From the NCBI GenBank assembly GCA_003211205.1, contig QCTJ01000001.1, forward strand, positions 1 through 64,000: 64,000 nt of DNA, in the 5' to 3' direction. The DNA is from Synechococcus sp. AG-673-F03. Its GTDB lineage: Bacteria; Cyanobacteriota; Cyanobacteriia; PCC-6307; Cyanobiaceae. The position numbers and the translations under genes are program-made. Positions 37,707-45,777 of the stretch are shown here, piece by piece. How positions within the stretch are numbered: position 1 is the first letter of the stretch; each line of letters begins with the position of its first letter. A model generated the notes under the pieces. It ran no database searches. It saw nothing but the letters and a program-made list of their open reading frames with translations, and was not told where the DNA came from.

Positions 37707-38432
37707 ATGAGCGAGACCCAGCGCAACGATGGCCGAGAACCCGCCGACCTCAGGGCCTTCTCAATCGACTGGGATCCCATGGGTTTCGCTCTGAGCTCCG
37801 TGATCATGCGCACCGGGCGCACAACGGTTCTCTGCAGCGTTTGCCAGGAAGACGGCGTCCCTCGCTGGCGACGGGATCAAGGCCTGGGGTGGCTCAGCGC
37901 TGAATATCGCCTGCTGCCGGGATCCACCCCTGATCGTCAGCGCAGGGAGCTGATGAAACTGTCAGGACGCACCCAGGAGATCCAGCGCCTGATCGGCCGC
38001 AGCCTTCGAGCGGCAATCGACATGAAGGCGTTGGGTGAGAACACCCTGCTGATCGACTGCGATGTTATTCAGGCGGATGCGGGAACGCGGACTGCGGCGA
38101 TTACTGGGGCATGGCTCGCTCTGCAAAAGGCCTGCGAGCGCCTACTTACACAAGGTCGCATCAGCACCAATCCGGTCATCAACCAGGTGGCGGCTGTCTC
38201 TGTGGGACTGATCGAGGGGCATGCTCTGCTGGACTTGGACTACAGCGAAGACAGCCGGGCCGATGTGGATCTCAATGTGGTGATGAACAATTCCGGCGAT
38301 CTATTGGAGTTGCAAGGCACTGCCGAAGGTGCACCATTCAGTCGCAAGCAGCTCAACAGCCTGCTGGACCTTGCCGAACCAGGGTTGAAGCAGCTCATGG
38401 CTGCACAGCTGGATGCACTGCATGAGGACTGA
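37707..38432 (+). CDS. rph: Ribonuclease PH
   Basis: RNase PH trims tRNA 3' ends by phosphorolysis. The 241-residue frame begins [20 protein letters not shown], the usual R-x-D-G-R start, and continues with [30 protein letters not shown] and [23 protein letters not shown] longer open frame upstream is antisense to the adenosyltransferase-like gene and is not used. It is divergent from that gene and 75 nt upstream of ntcA. Confidence 0.95.
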   Translation: MSETQRNDGREPADLRAFSIDWDPMGFALSSVIMRTGRTTVLCSVCQEDGVPRWRRDQGLGWLSAEYRLLPGSTPDRQRRELMKLSGRTQEIQRLIGRSLRAAIDMKALGENTLLIDCDVIQADAGTRTAAITGAWLALQKACERLLTQGRISTNPVINQVAAVSVGLIEGHALLDLDYSEDSRADVDLNVVMNNSGDLLELQGTAEGAPFSRKQLNSLLDLAEPGLKQLMAAQLDALHED

Positions 38433-38444
38433 GCCAGGAGAACC

Positions 38445-38486
38445 GTGTTCGTTGCTACAGGGTGACCGCGCATCGCTCCTTAACTT
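38445..38486 (+). promoter_or_regulatory. NtcA-type activated promoter upstream of ntcA
   Basis: GTG-N8-TAC at 38445-38458 matches the NtcA palindrome GTA-N8-TAC in five of six positions. It is followed after exactly 22 nt by TAACTT (38481-38486), fitting the -10 pattern TAN3T. This is the standard layout of NtcA-activated promoters, and ntcA itself is autoregulated in several cyanobacteria. The predicted transcript start would leave a short leader before the ATG at 38508. Binding is not shown here. Confidence 0.72.
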
Positions 38487-38507
38487 CCCCGCATTGATGC
38501 GTTGGTC

Positions 38508-39242
38508 ATGGCCGAAGTGATGCGCGGCTTTAGTCGGACTGCTCCCCAACCTGGGCGATCCGCAGAAACAAGCCTCACCAATGCGCCCAACCCCGCCAGC
38601 CGCACCCTGCTGGAAGTGATCCGTGATCTGGAAGGTGCCAGCACCGAAATGGTGGAACGGAACAAGACCATCTTTTTTCCAGGAGACCCGGCCGAGCGCG
38701 TCTATCTGATCCGACGAGGAGCTGTTCGTTTATCGAGGGTTTATGAGTCGGGGGAAGAGATCACCGTTGCCCTGCTGAGAGAAAACAGCCTGTTTGGCGT
38801 TCTCTCACTCCTCACCGGCCATCGCTCCGATCGGTTTTATCACTCCGTGGCCTTCACCAGAGTGGAAATGGTCACAGCCCCAGCAAGCTCCGTTCGCCAG
38901 GCGATCGAAGCGAACACCAGCGTGGGATTGCTTTTACTTCAGGGTCTCTCCAGCCGAATTCTGCAAACGGAGACGATGATTGAAACCCTCACGCACAGGG
39001 ACATGTCCTCCCGTTTAGTGAGTTTTCTACTTGTCCTCTGCAGGGACTTCGGGATGCCTGGCCCCCAGGGCATCACCATTGACCTGCGTTTGTCCCATCA
39101 GGCCATCGCTGAAGCGATCGGATCCACGCGTGTCACGATCACGCGTCTGCTTGGCGATCTACGCAATTCAGGCCTGGTCGAAATTGACCGCAAGAAGATC
39201 ACTGTTCTGGATCCGATTGCACTGGCCAAACGTTTCAGTTAA
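38508..39242 (+). CDS. ntcA: Global nitrogen regulator NtcA
   Basis: NtcA is the Crp-family activator of nitrogen assimilation in cyanobacteria and responds to 2-oxoglutarate. The 244-residue protein has an effector-binding domain ([19 protein letters not shown], then [10 protein letters not shown]) and the C-terminal helix-turn-helix [21 protein letters not shown], which is nearly invariant in NtcA. ATG at 38508 is used rather than a TTG two codons upstream. The promoter just before it has an NtcA-type site. Confidence 0.97.
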   Translation: MAEVMRGFSRTAPQPGRSAETSLTNAPNPASRTLLEVIRDLEGASTEMVERNKTIFFPGDPAERVYLIRRGAVRLSRVYESGEEITVALLRENSLFGVLSLLTGHRSDRFYHSVAFTRVEMVTAPASSVRQAIEANTSVGLLLLQGLSSRILQTETMIETLTHRDMSSRLVSFLLVLCRDFGMPGPQGITIDLRLSHQAIAEAIGSTRVTITRLLGDLRNSGLVEIDRKKITVLDPIALAKRFS

Positions 39243-39300
39243 CCCCGCGACAGGTGAAGATGGGCAGCACCTCAGCGGCCTGCCGCATGTTTGACGCACC

Positions 39301-40512
39301 GTGACCGGCTGGCTGCTGCTGCTTTCCCTACTGATCCTCGGGGGGGTTCTCTCCACTCTTGGAGACCGACTGGGTTCGAGGGTCGGCAAAGCCCGGCTGA
39401 GCCTTTTCGGTCTTCGCCCACGTCAAACCGCGGTGGTGATCACTGTGCTCACGGGCAGCCTGATCAGTGCCTTGTCGCTCGGGATGATGCTGCTGGTGAG
39501 CCGTCAGCTGCGCGTTGGTCTGTTTGAACTCAATGACCTCGAAGCCCGCCTCCGCAGCAGCCGCTCAGACCTGAAGGGAAGCCGCAAGGCTCAGCGCAAG
39601 GCCCGGCAGCAACTCGCAGAGGCTCGGACCGATGAAATCAAAGCCAGAAAGATCCTGGCGGATGCGCAGGCTCGAGCCCGGGAGCTGCGCAGCACACTTC
39701 AACCCCTTCAGGAGCAGACGCGCCGACTGGAGGCCGAACGGCAGAGACTCAGCCAGGACGTGCGCAACCGCGATGCGGAAATCCAACGCACGGATGATGA
39801 ACTTCAAGCGGTGCGTCAACGCATCAGCTCAGGCGAAGCAGAGCTCCAGCAACTGGAGAAGAACCTGATAGCGCTGCGGCGTGGAGATGTGGCGATCAGC
39901 AGTGGCCAGCCGCTGGCCACAGTCACACTCATGCTGGATCGCCCTGATCAAGCCCGGCAAGTGATTGACCAGGTGCTGCGAGAAGCCAATCTGCAGGCTT
40001 TTCAGAAGGTTCTGCCTGGACAGGTGCCTGATCGTCAGATCATCCTCGTGCCCCGCCAGGACATTGAAAGGCTGGAACAAGCCATCCGAAAGCCTGGCAC
40101 CTGGGTGGTGCTACTGCGCTCAGCGGCCAATGTGTTGAGGGGTGAGAGCGTGGTTTACGCCTTCCCGGATGTACGTCCCAATGTGGCCATCACCATGGAG
40201 GGAGAAGTTCTGGCCAGAACCACTGTTGCCGGGCAGGACACCAATCCAGAGGCGGTGCAAAACCGCATCAACCTGCTGCTGGCATCGACTCTGGCGGAAG
40301 TGCGCCGAAGAGGGTCCCTGAGCCAAGGCCTTCAATTTGATGCCAACGCCGTCAACAGGCTCGCCAGGGAGCTGACCGAACGCAGCGGTGGACGGGTTGA
40401 ACTTCAGGCCGTTGCGGTGCGACGCAGTGAAACCGCCGATCCCATTGCCATCGAGCTGCGTCCAAGCCGCCCACTACGTCCAACATCAACACTCCAGGAC
40501 GACAGTCCATGA
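39301..40512 (+). CDS. DUF3084 family coiled-coil membrane protein
   Basis: This 403-residue protein has an N-terminal membrane helix (WLLLLSLLILGGVLSTLGD) and a second hydrophobic stretch (VVITVLTGSLISALSLGMML), then a long charged coiled coil (about residues 75-200) rich in Arg, Glu and Gln, and a C-terminal globular region with TVLMLDRP-like and AFPDVRPNVAITMEGEVLAR segments. This matches DUF3084 of cyanobacteria; the role is unknown. The GTG start and the 4-nt overlap with yqgF suggest operon organisation downstream of ntcA. Confidence 0.78.
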   Translation: MTGWLLLLSLLILGGVLSTLGDRLGSRVGKARLSLFGLRPRQTAVVITVLTGSLISALSLGMMLLVSRQLRVGLFELNDLEARLRSSRSDLKGSRKAQRKARQQLAEARTDEIKARKILADAQARARELRSTLQPLQEQTRRLEAERQRLSQDVRNRDAEIQRTDDELQAVRQRISSGEAELQQLEKNLIALRRGDVAISSGQPLATVTLMLDRPDQARQVIDQVLREANLQAFQKVLPGQVPDRQIILVPRQDIERLEQAIRKPGTWVVLLRSAANVLRGESVVYAFPDVRPNVAITMEGEVLARTTVAGQDTNPEAVQNRINLLLASTLAEVRRRGSLSQGLQFDANAVNRLARELTERSGGRVELQAVAVRRSETADPIAIELRPSRPLRPTSTLQDDSP

Positions 40513-40946
40513 GCAGGATCGTCTCGGTTGACCCAGGGCGCAACAAGTGCGGCCTGGTCCTTGTCGATTGCACCAGAGACTGCGTCATCGAAGGGCAGGT
40601 CGTTGCAACTGAAGCAGTGCTGGACACCCTGCAGTGCTGGAGGCAGGACGCACCGATTGAATTTTTGGCGCTGGGGAATGGCACAGCCAGCAACAGTTTG
40701 AGAGACCAACTTCCTGAAGATCTTCCCGTCAGAGTGGTGGATGAGCGCGGCACCACACTTCAGGCACGCAAGCGCTACTGGCAGCTGTGGCCCCCAAGGG
40801 GATGGCGGCGATTGATTCCCCAAGGCCTGCTGATTCCACCCAGCAAACTGGATGCCGTTGCAGCCCTGGTCATTCTTGAATCGGAGCTCGGCCGCAAGAT
40901 CCTGTGGCCTGGACCCGCCCCACTCAGAAACGGGCCCGCACAGTGA
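40509..40946 (+). CDS. YqgF/RuvX-like RNase H-fold nuclease domain protein
   Basis: This 145-residue protein has an RNase H-like N-terminus, RIVSVDPGRNKCGLVLVD, with a catalytic aspartate, and further conserved acidic positions (VRVVDERGTTL and KLDAVAALVIL). These match Holliday-junction-resolvase-like YqgF proteins, which process pre-16S rRNA. It differs from the canonical housekeeping RuvX in the middle part, so it may be a paralogue found in cyanobacteria. It overlaps the DUF3084 stop by 4 nt and the DUF3146 gene by 23 nt at the 3' end. Confidence 0.75.
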   Translation: MSRIVSVDPGRNKCGLVLVDCTRDCVIEGQVVATEAVLDTLQCWRQDAPIEFLALGNGTASNSLRDQLPEDLPVRVVDERGTTLQARKRYWQLWPPRGWRRLIPQGLLIPPSKLDAVAALVILESELGRKILWPGPAPLRNGPAQ

Positions 40947-41181
40947 AGCTGTAGTCACCACCGGCTTCCAACCTGTAGTCGGATTTCACAAGAAAGCGAA
41001 GCAACGCGTCCTGGATCAAGGCTCTGCCCAGGGAGGGCTCCACACTCAGCTCACCACGATCAAACAACCAGTGAAAAGTCCAGGTGAAGCCACCCGCCTG
41101 AACCTCTCCCTGCAGACACTTGTCTCGGAAGCTGTGCTGGTGCACCCGAAGATGAGCCGTCGTGACAGGCAGGCGTGCCAT
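40924..41181 (-). CDS. DUF3146 family protein
   Basis: This 85-residue protein is close to the cyanobacterial DUF3146 consensus, notably FHWLFDRGELSVEPSLGRAL and the C-terminal YRLEAGGDYSFTVRARF. Its alternating pattern suggests a beta-rich fold. The start overlaps the pth stop by one base (TGATG), so it is co-translated after pth. No function is known. Confidence 0.82.
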   Translation of the reverse strand: MARLPVTTAHLRVHQHSFRDKCLQGEVQAGGFTWTFHWLFDRGELSVEPSLGRALIQDALLRFLVKSDYRLEAGGDYSFTVRARF

Positions 41182-41813
41182 CAGGCCGGATCGCCATCAA
41201 GATCAGGCACCAGATTCACAGCATTGATGGCGTTCCCAGCACGATCCAGGCCTTGTCGCTGAATGTGATCAAGGCCGGACAACACTTCCCTCAGCACGTC
41301 TTGAAGCAGAGGTTCCTCAGACCGATTGAACTGACCAAGAACATGGGAGACCGTGCGAGCACGACGTTCCTCTGGAGTGCGCCCAGGAGCACCGATTCCA
41401 ATGCGAAGGCGAGCGAAATCCTGTGTGCCGAGATGCTGAATGGTGCTTTTCAAGCCGTTATGTCCACCGGCACCACCGCGCGCACGCAGGCGCAACCGTC
41501 CTAGCGGCAAGTCCATGTCATCGACGAGCACGATCAGCTGATGAATCCCTAGATCAAACCAATCCAATGCCGCACGGATCGAACGCCCACTGTCATTCAT
41601 GTAGGTCTGTGGCATCAGCAGCCTGAGTCGAGCGCTACCGGAACCGACATCAGCGAGATCACCCTGAAGCTTTGACATCGCCTTGAAATGACCACCATCA
41701 CGAGTTGTCAGCAACTCAAGTGCCATAAATCCGACGTTATGTCGTGTCGATGCATATTTTTCACCGGGATTGCCCAGTCCGACCACCAGACGGAGGTCAC
41801 CACGCTCGATCAC
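41181..41813 (-). CDS. pth: Peptidyl-tRNA hydrolase
   Basis: Pth frees tRNA from peptidyl-tRNA that has dropped off the ribosome. The 210-residue protein has VVGLGNPGEKYASTRHNVGF with the catalytic histidine, LLMPQTYMNDSGRSIRAALD and the substrate loop RARGGAGGHNGLKS. The start is GTG at 41813. It follows tatA by 3 nt and precedes the DUF3146 gene in one transcript. Confidence 0.96.
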   Translation of the reverse strand: MIERGDLRLVVGLGNPGEKYASTRHNVGFMALELLTTRDGGHFKAMSKLQGDLADVGSGSARLRLLMPQTYMNDSGRSIRAALDWFDLGIHQLIVLVDDMDLPLGRLRLRARGGAGGHNGLKSTIQHLGTQDFARLRIGIGAPGRTPEERRARTVSHVLGQFNRSEEPLLQDVLREVLSGLDHIQRQGLDRAGNAINAVNLVPDLDGDPA

Positions 41814-41816
41814 CGG

Positions 41817-42056
41817 TCAGTCCTCAGAAGCCTTTGGCGATGACGCAGGATCTGACGGCGAGGATGGTGGAAGTTCCTCTGGATCAGCCATCGCTTTGCT
41901 GATTTCGCGTTCGAATTCTTTAGAGGCTGTTTGAAAACCCTTCAGTGTTTTACCAAGTGTCCGGCCAAATTCAGGCAGACGCTTCGGTCCGAACACCAAA
42001 AGCGCGACGGCTCCGATGACGGCCATCTCAGGAAGTCCGATGCCGAAGATGTTCAT
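41817..42056 (-). CDS. tatA: Twin-arginine translocase TatA/E family subunit
   Basis: This 79-residue protein has one N-terminal membrane helix (PEMAVIGAVALLVFGPKRLP), the FGPKRLPEFGR hinge, an amphipathic helix and an acidic tail, as in TatA/E proteins that build the pore for folded-protein export across the thylakoid and plasma membranes. It lies between psbH (22 nt away) and pth on the same strand. Confidence 0.93.
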   Translation of the reverse strand: MNIFGIGLPEMAVIGAVALLVFGPKRLPEFGRTLGKTLKGFQTASKEFEREISKAMADPEELPPSSPSDPASSPKASED

Positions 42057-42078
42057 GGCAGGTGATGAGCGGACCGAA

Positions 42079-42279
42079 TCAGGCGCCGCCGTTCCAGTTC
42101 ACGTTGATTCCTTCAAGGATCAGAGACTGGTTGTAGAGCTGAAGGATGACCAGCAGAAAAACCAGAAACAGCACCATGAAAATGCCCATGACAGGGGTTG
42201 TACCCCATCCGGGGACAACCTTGCCGTACTCGGAGTTGAGGGGACGGAGCAGATCGCCTAAACGAGTGCGTTGTGCCAT
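42079..42279 (-). CDS. psbH: Photosystem II reaction centre protein PsbH
   Basis: PsbH is a 10-kDa single-pass subunit close to CP47. The 66-residue frame has the conserved [21 protein letters not shown] followed by a membrane helix ([17 protein letters not shown]) and NWNGGA at the end. The ATG at 42279 is used; the open frame upstream is not conserved. It is divergent from psbN, as in most cyanobacteria and plastids. Confidence 0.97.
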   Translation of the reverse strand: MAQRTRLGDLLRPLNSEYGKVVPGWGTTPVMGIFMVLFLVFLLVILQLYNQSLILEGINVNWNGGA

Positions 42280-42365
42280 AGCGGCCCTGAGGTCTCGGGT
42301 GAAGTTCAGTTCCGATACTGTAAGGGCCCCGGCCCTGAAGAGGGTCGATCCTGTCGCGAGATTTG

Positions 42366-42506
42366 ATGGAAAGCTCTTCACCGGCGCTGTCTGTATCGAT
42401 TGCCGTGCTGACTGCCTTGTTCGGACTCACCGGTTTTGGTGTCTACACCGCCTTTGGTCCGCCGTCGAAACAACTTGATGATCCCTTCGATGACCATGAC
42501 GACTGA
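42366..42506 (+). CDS. psbN: PsbN, photosystem II assembly protein
   Basis: This 46-residue single-pass protein reads [20 protein letters not shown], then [11 protein letters not shown] and an acidic tail, the standard PsbN pattern. Its role is in PSII assembly rather than as a mature subunit. It faces psbH across 86 nt that include the small inverted repeat AGGGCCCCGGCCCT (42323-42336). Its 3' end overlaps the mannosidase gene on the other strand by 64 nt. Confidence 0.93.
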   Translation: MESSSPALSVSIAVLTALFGLTGFGVYTAFGPPSKQLDDPFDDHDD

Positions 42507-45484
42507 GGGGCCAAGCGCAGCTCTTGCAATGCTCCAGGAGTGATTGTTGTGGTCTGTTGTCCACCCTCAATCAACCAGCCCTGGTGACCGGGCGACCAGG
42601 TCACCCTTGCGCTACCGGGGTTTAGCAGCTGTACGAGAACCGCATTTTGGACAGCATCAGCTGAGTGATCCGGTCGGATCGAAACCGGAATCAGCTGCTG
42701 AGGCAGAGCAGGGAATCCACACCAGCGATCACAGGAATCGATCGGTCCCAGCCAACCCGGTTCACGAAAGCGAATCGCCGCCTGCGCAAGGCCATCGCGA
42801 AACCACCCCCTTGAAGCAGGCATCAGTGCCAGGCGATGACGATGTAGTCGCTGATCCGCTGATGGATCAGGCCAAGTCGGACCGCGAAGCAGTGAGATTC
42901 CCAGATGATGCGGGCCGGCATCGACCCCCTGAGGACCGTCAAGCAAAACGCCAAGTCCACCACCCGGGCCTGCTTCCTCACTGGCCAACCAGGAAATCAC
43001 AGGAACCTCCCAGCGAGCATGCTCGCTGGGCGTCAAGGCGACAGCGGGTCGTTCGATCACGCCGCCGCTGGTGTCCGCAGCCCAGCGCACCGCTCGCCTG
43101 GCAAGTGGACAGACCATGCGAAGCAGTTCATGGGTCTGATGCCAGTCGATGGTCACTTGCAGTTCAACGGAGGGACTGTCGGCTCGCAGCAGCACATCCA
43201 TGCGCAGCGCACTGCTTTCGATCGAGCTGCGCAGCACGACCCTGGCCACTAGCGGGCCCTGCTCCACCAGCTCCAGCTGCCAGTCAGCAGCCATCGGCAG
43301 TAGATGCTGCGGATAATCCACCGCCAGATCCCAGGCATCCCAGAACTCACCCCGATCGCGGTAGCGCCGGAACTGCACTGGTTCCGAGAGCTGATCAATA
43401 CCTTGCTCGTCCTGCAGGCGCGTCAGTCCCCTGTGGTCCAGCTCAAGCGTGAGCAGACCGTTGCAAAGTCGCCAGCTCTGCTCGGCGACGACCTGAACCC
43501 AAACCTGATTGCGCACAACAGGAGCAGCTGTCGCAGAGGCTGACGCAACGGCTGGTGAATCTCGATGACACTCCAGAGGCAGTGCCATCACCCCCTGAGC
43601 CTCGGGCAACTGCACCCACAGATCCCCGCCTGGAGCCACTTGTGAAGGCAGGCTATTGCCCTCACATGACCACCGACCTCGCGGCAGCCGCACCAGTGGA
43701 GACCAGCGCTGCAGTGGCTGAAGCCCGCACCATGCCCAGCGTTGACAACCATTGGCAGGCGATGAGCCCGCAGGCGACACGCGACTGAGCAACTGATGGA
43801 GACCGGCAGTCCGAAGCACTGCGGCACGTCGGCGGGCAGCTCGCCACTGGGGCTCCGCCTGATCAAACACTTCAGGGACCGATGTTCCGGGGAGGATGTC
43901 GTGAAACTGCTGGAACAGCAAGACTTGCCAGTCCCTCCTGTGCGTGGGTTGAGCTCCAAGGGCCTCCACCAGATCAGCCTCCCTCAGCAACCGCTCAAGG
44001 GTGCGGTTATGTCGTTTCTGATCCGGGCGTGATGTAGCACAACCCCGGTGCAATTCCAGGTACAACTCATCCTTCCAGACAGGTAACGACGGCCTGAGCG
44101 GCTCCAATTGCTTGAGGTACTGACGAACCGTTCCGGCTCGGCGCGGGGCTACTTGTGGATGGTCTTGCCAGAGCTGCATCTCCTCCAGCATTTCCCAGGT
44201 CGGTCCACCGCCGTGGTCACCCACACCCGGCACCCACAGCGCCTGATCCACACCTGTTTCGACCTGGAACCGCTGCTGTTCCTGCTGCATGGCCAAAGGA
44301 TCGGCATCCGTGCCGATGCCTGGCAACATCAACGCCAACAGCTCCGCACCTCCACGGCCACGCCAGCGGAACACTCGATGCGGGAAGCGGTTAGTGGCAT
44401 TCCAGGCCAGCTTGTGCGTGCAGAACCAGCGCACGCCTGTGGCACGAGCAACGGCCGGCAGCCCGCAAGCAAATCCGAAACTGTCCGGTAACCAGGCCAA
44501 GTCATGTCGCCACTCAGGGAACAATCTCTGACTGGTCTCCTGACCCAATGAAAATTGCCGCCAGAGTGAGGCCGTGCTCACCAGAACACAGTCGGTTTCA
44601 ACCCAAGGACCGTTGATCGGCTCCCAACGACCCAGACGACTGGCCTGCTGAATACGTGCAAACAGCGCAGGGCGGTGGCGCTCCATCCACTCATACAGAG
44701 CCGGGGTCGAGTGGGCGAAATGCAGATCCGGGCAGAGCTCCATCAAGTGCAAAGCGGAGTGGAACGTGCGTTCCGCCGCCTGCCAGGTGTCAGCAACAGG
44801 CCATAACCAGGCCAGATCCAGATGAGCGTGACCGACCCAGTGAAGCCCACCAGTGGCATGAGCCTGCCCTGCGAGGTGTTGATCAACCTGAGCCAGCGCC
44901 TCAGTGGACAGCGGATCGCAATCAAGCCACGACTCAGGCAGCGACTGTGCCTTGATGCCTGAGAGGTCAAGAGCCTGAGGGAGCAGACATCCCTGGGGAT
45001 CAACAGCGGGAACTGCGGGCTCCCGAACCAGATCACTGGTGATCAGTGCGCCATCGTCATGACAAGGACTGCGCAGCTCCAGAAGCAACCTCAGGCCTGC
45101 TCCCTGCCTCCAGTTCACCGGCAGCTTCCAGCGGCAACGGGTGTCGAACAAGTCTCCTTCATGCACAAGAACCCCGTCCACCCAGAGACGCACCTGGTCT
45201 GCCCACCAACTGAGAACAAGCCTTTCAAGGCTGTCCTCGCAGTACTGCCAGTGCTTTGGCCAGGGGATGGTCTGCTCAATTCGCAACCAGACACCCCCTC
45301 TTGGCCAGATCAACAGTCCACGCTTCGCCCAGTCAGGTCGATGCTGAGCTCCCCAAGGCTCTTCAAGGACGGAATGCCTGCCGAAATCACCGCATCGATG
45401 CCAAAAAGGGAGCAAATCGAGGCGGCTGCGACTTCGAAACGTTTCAATCCACGCCATTCGCCGGGGATTGAGAGGGGGCTGCAT
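42443..45484 (-). CDS. Glycoside hydrolase family 38 alpha-mannosidase
   Basis: This 1013-residue enzyme probably removes alpha-linked mannose. The catalytic domain has GHAHLDLAWLWPVADTW with the zinc-binding His and Asp, then WLPDSFGFACGLPAVARATG with the nucleophile-type aspartate, and QFHDILPGTSVPEVF. A C-terminal beta domain follows. ATG at 45484 is chosen: GGGAG lies upstream on the minus strand, and codons further up have no support. It sits between psbN and psbI, an unusual place for a carbohydrate enzyme, and no sugar transporter or other hydrolase is next to it. Confidence 0.88.
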   Translation of the reverse strand: MQPPLNPRRMAWIETFRSRSRLDLLPFWHRCGDFGRHSVLEEPWGAQHRPDWAKRGLLIWPRGGVWLRIEQTIPWPKHWQYCEDSLERLVLSWWADQVRLWVDGVLVHEGDLFDTRCRWKLPVNWRQGAGLRLLLELRSPCHDDGALITSDLVREPAVPAVDPQGCLLPQALDLSGIKAQSLPESWLDCDPLSTEALAQVDQHLAGQAHATGGLHWVGHAHLDLAWLWPVADTWQAAERTFHSALHLMELCPDLHFAHSTPALYEWMERHRPALFARIQQASRLGRWEPINGPWVETDCVLVSTASLWRQFSLGQETSQRLFPEWRHDLAWLPDSFGFACGLPAVARATGVRWFCTHKLAWNATNRFPHRVFRWRGRGGAELLALMLPGIGTDADPLAMQQEQQRFQVETGVDQALWVPGVGDHGGGPTWEMLEEMQLWQDHPQVAPRRAGTVRQYLKQLEPLRPSLPVWKDELYLELHRGCATSRPDQKRHNRTLERLLREADLVEALGAQPTHRRDWQVLLFQQFHDILPGTSVPEVFDQAEPQWRAARRRAAVLRTAGLHQLLSRVSPAGSSPANGCQRWAWCGLQPLQRWSPLVRLPRGRWSCEGNSLPSQVAPGGDLWVQLPEAQGVMALPLECHRDSPAVASASATAAPVVRNQVWVQVVAEQSWRLCNGLLTLELDHRGLTRLQDEQGIDQLSEPVQFRRYRDRGEFWDAWDLAVDYPQHLLPMAADWQLELVEQGPLVARVVLRSSIESSALRMDVLLRADSPSVELQVTIDWHQTHELLRMVCPLARRAVRWAADTSGGVIERPAVALTPSEHARWEVPVISWLASEEAGPGGGLGVLLDGPQGVDAGPHHLGISLLRGPTWPDPSADQRLHRHRLALMPASRGWFRDGLAQAAIRFREPGWLGPIDSCDRWCGFPALPQQLIPVSIRPDHSADAVQNAVLVQLLNPGSARVTWSPGHQGWLIEGGQQTTTITPGALQELRLAPQSSWSSKGSSSCFDGGPKAV

Positions 45485-45545
45485 CGTGATCTCCCAACCT
45501 TGACCCATAGGATGATGGCGCTCTCCCAGACGCCGGTCGGTCTCC

Positions 45546-45665
45546 ATGCTCGCCCTCAAGATCTCCGTTTACTCGGTCGTCTTCTTTTTTATCGGGATCT
45601 TCGTCTTTGGTTTCTTGGCGAGTGACCCGACTCGCACCCCGAGTCGCAAGGACCTGGAAGATTGA
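45546..45665 (+). CDS. psbI: Photosystem II reaction centre protein PsbI
   Basis: This 39-residue single-pass subunit reads [20 protein letters not shown] and then FGFLASDP-type sequence with a basic tail (TPSRKDLED), the conserved PsbI signature. PsbI sits beside D1 and helps early PSII assembly. The gene lies 61 nt from the divergent mannosidase gene and 112 nt upstream of the LptD-like gene. It is short enough to be missed by many gene finders. Confidence 0.95.
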   Translation: MLALKISVYSVVFFFIGIFVFGFLASDPTRTPSRKDLED

Positions 45666-45777
45666 GTGCAGAAGTGATCTGAACGCACACCGTTCAGGGG
45701 TCACGACGAACACTGGTCATGCCAGGTCTCAGGCTGCGGATGCTCATGTGAGGATCAGCGGCCTCTCCTAAGCGGAT

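Noticed and set aside
38807-38815. ACTCCTCAC, similar to the core of the Yfr1 RNA
   Set aside because: It is inside the ntcA coding sequence, lacks the rest of the Yfr1 structure and is not in a Yfr1 gene context.
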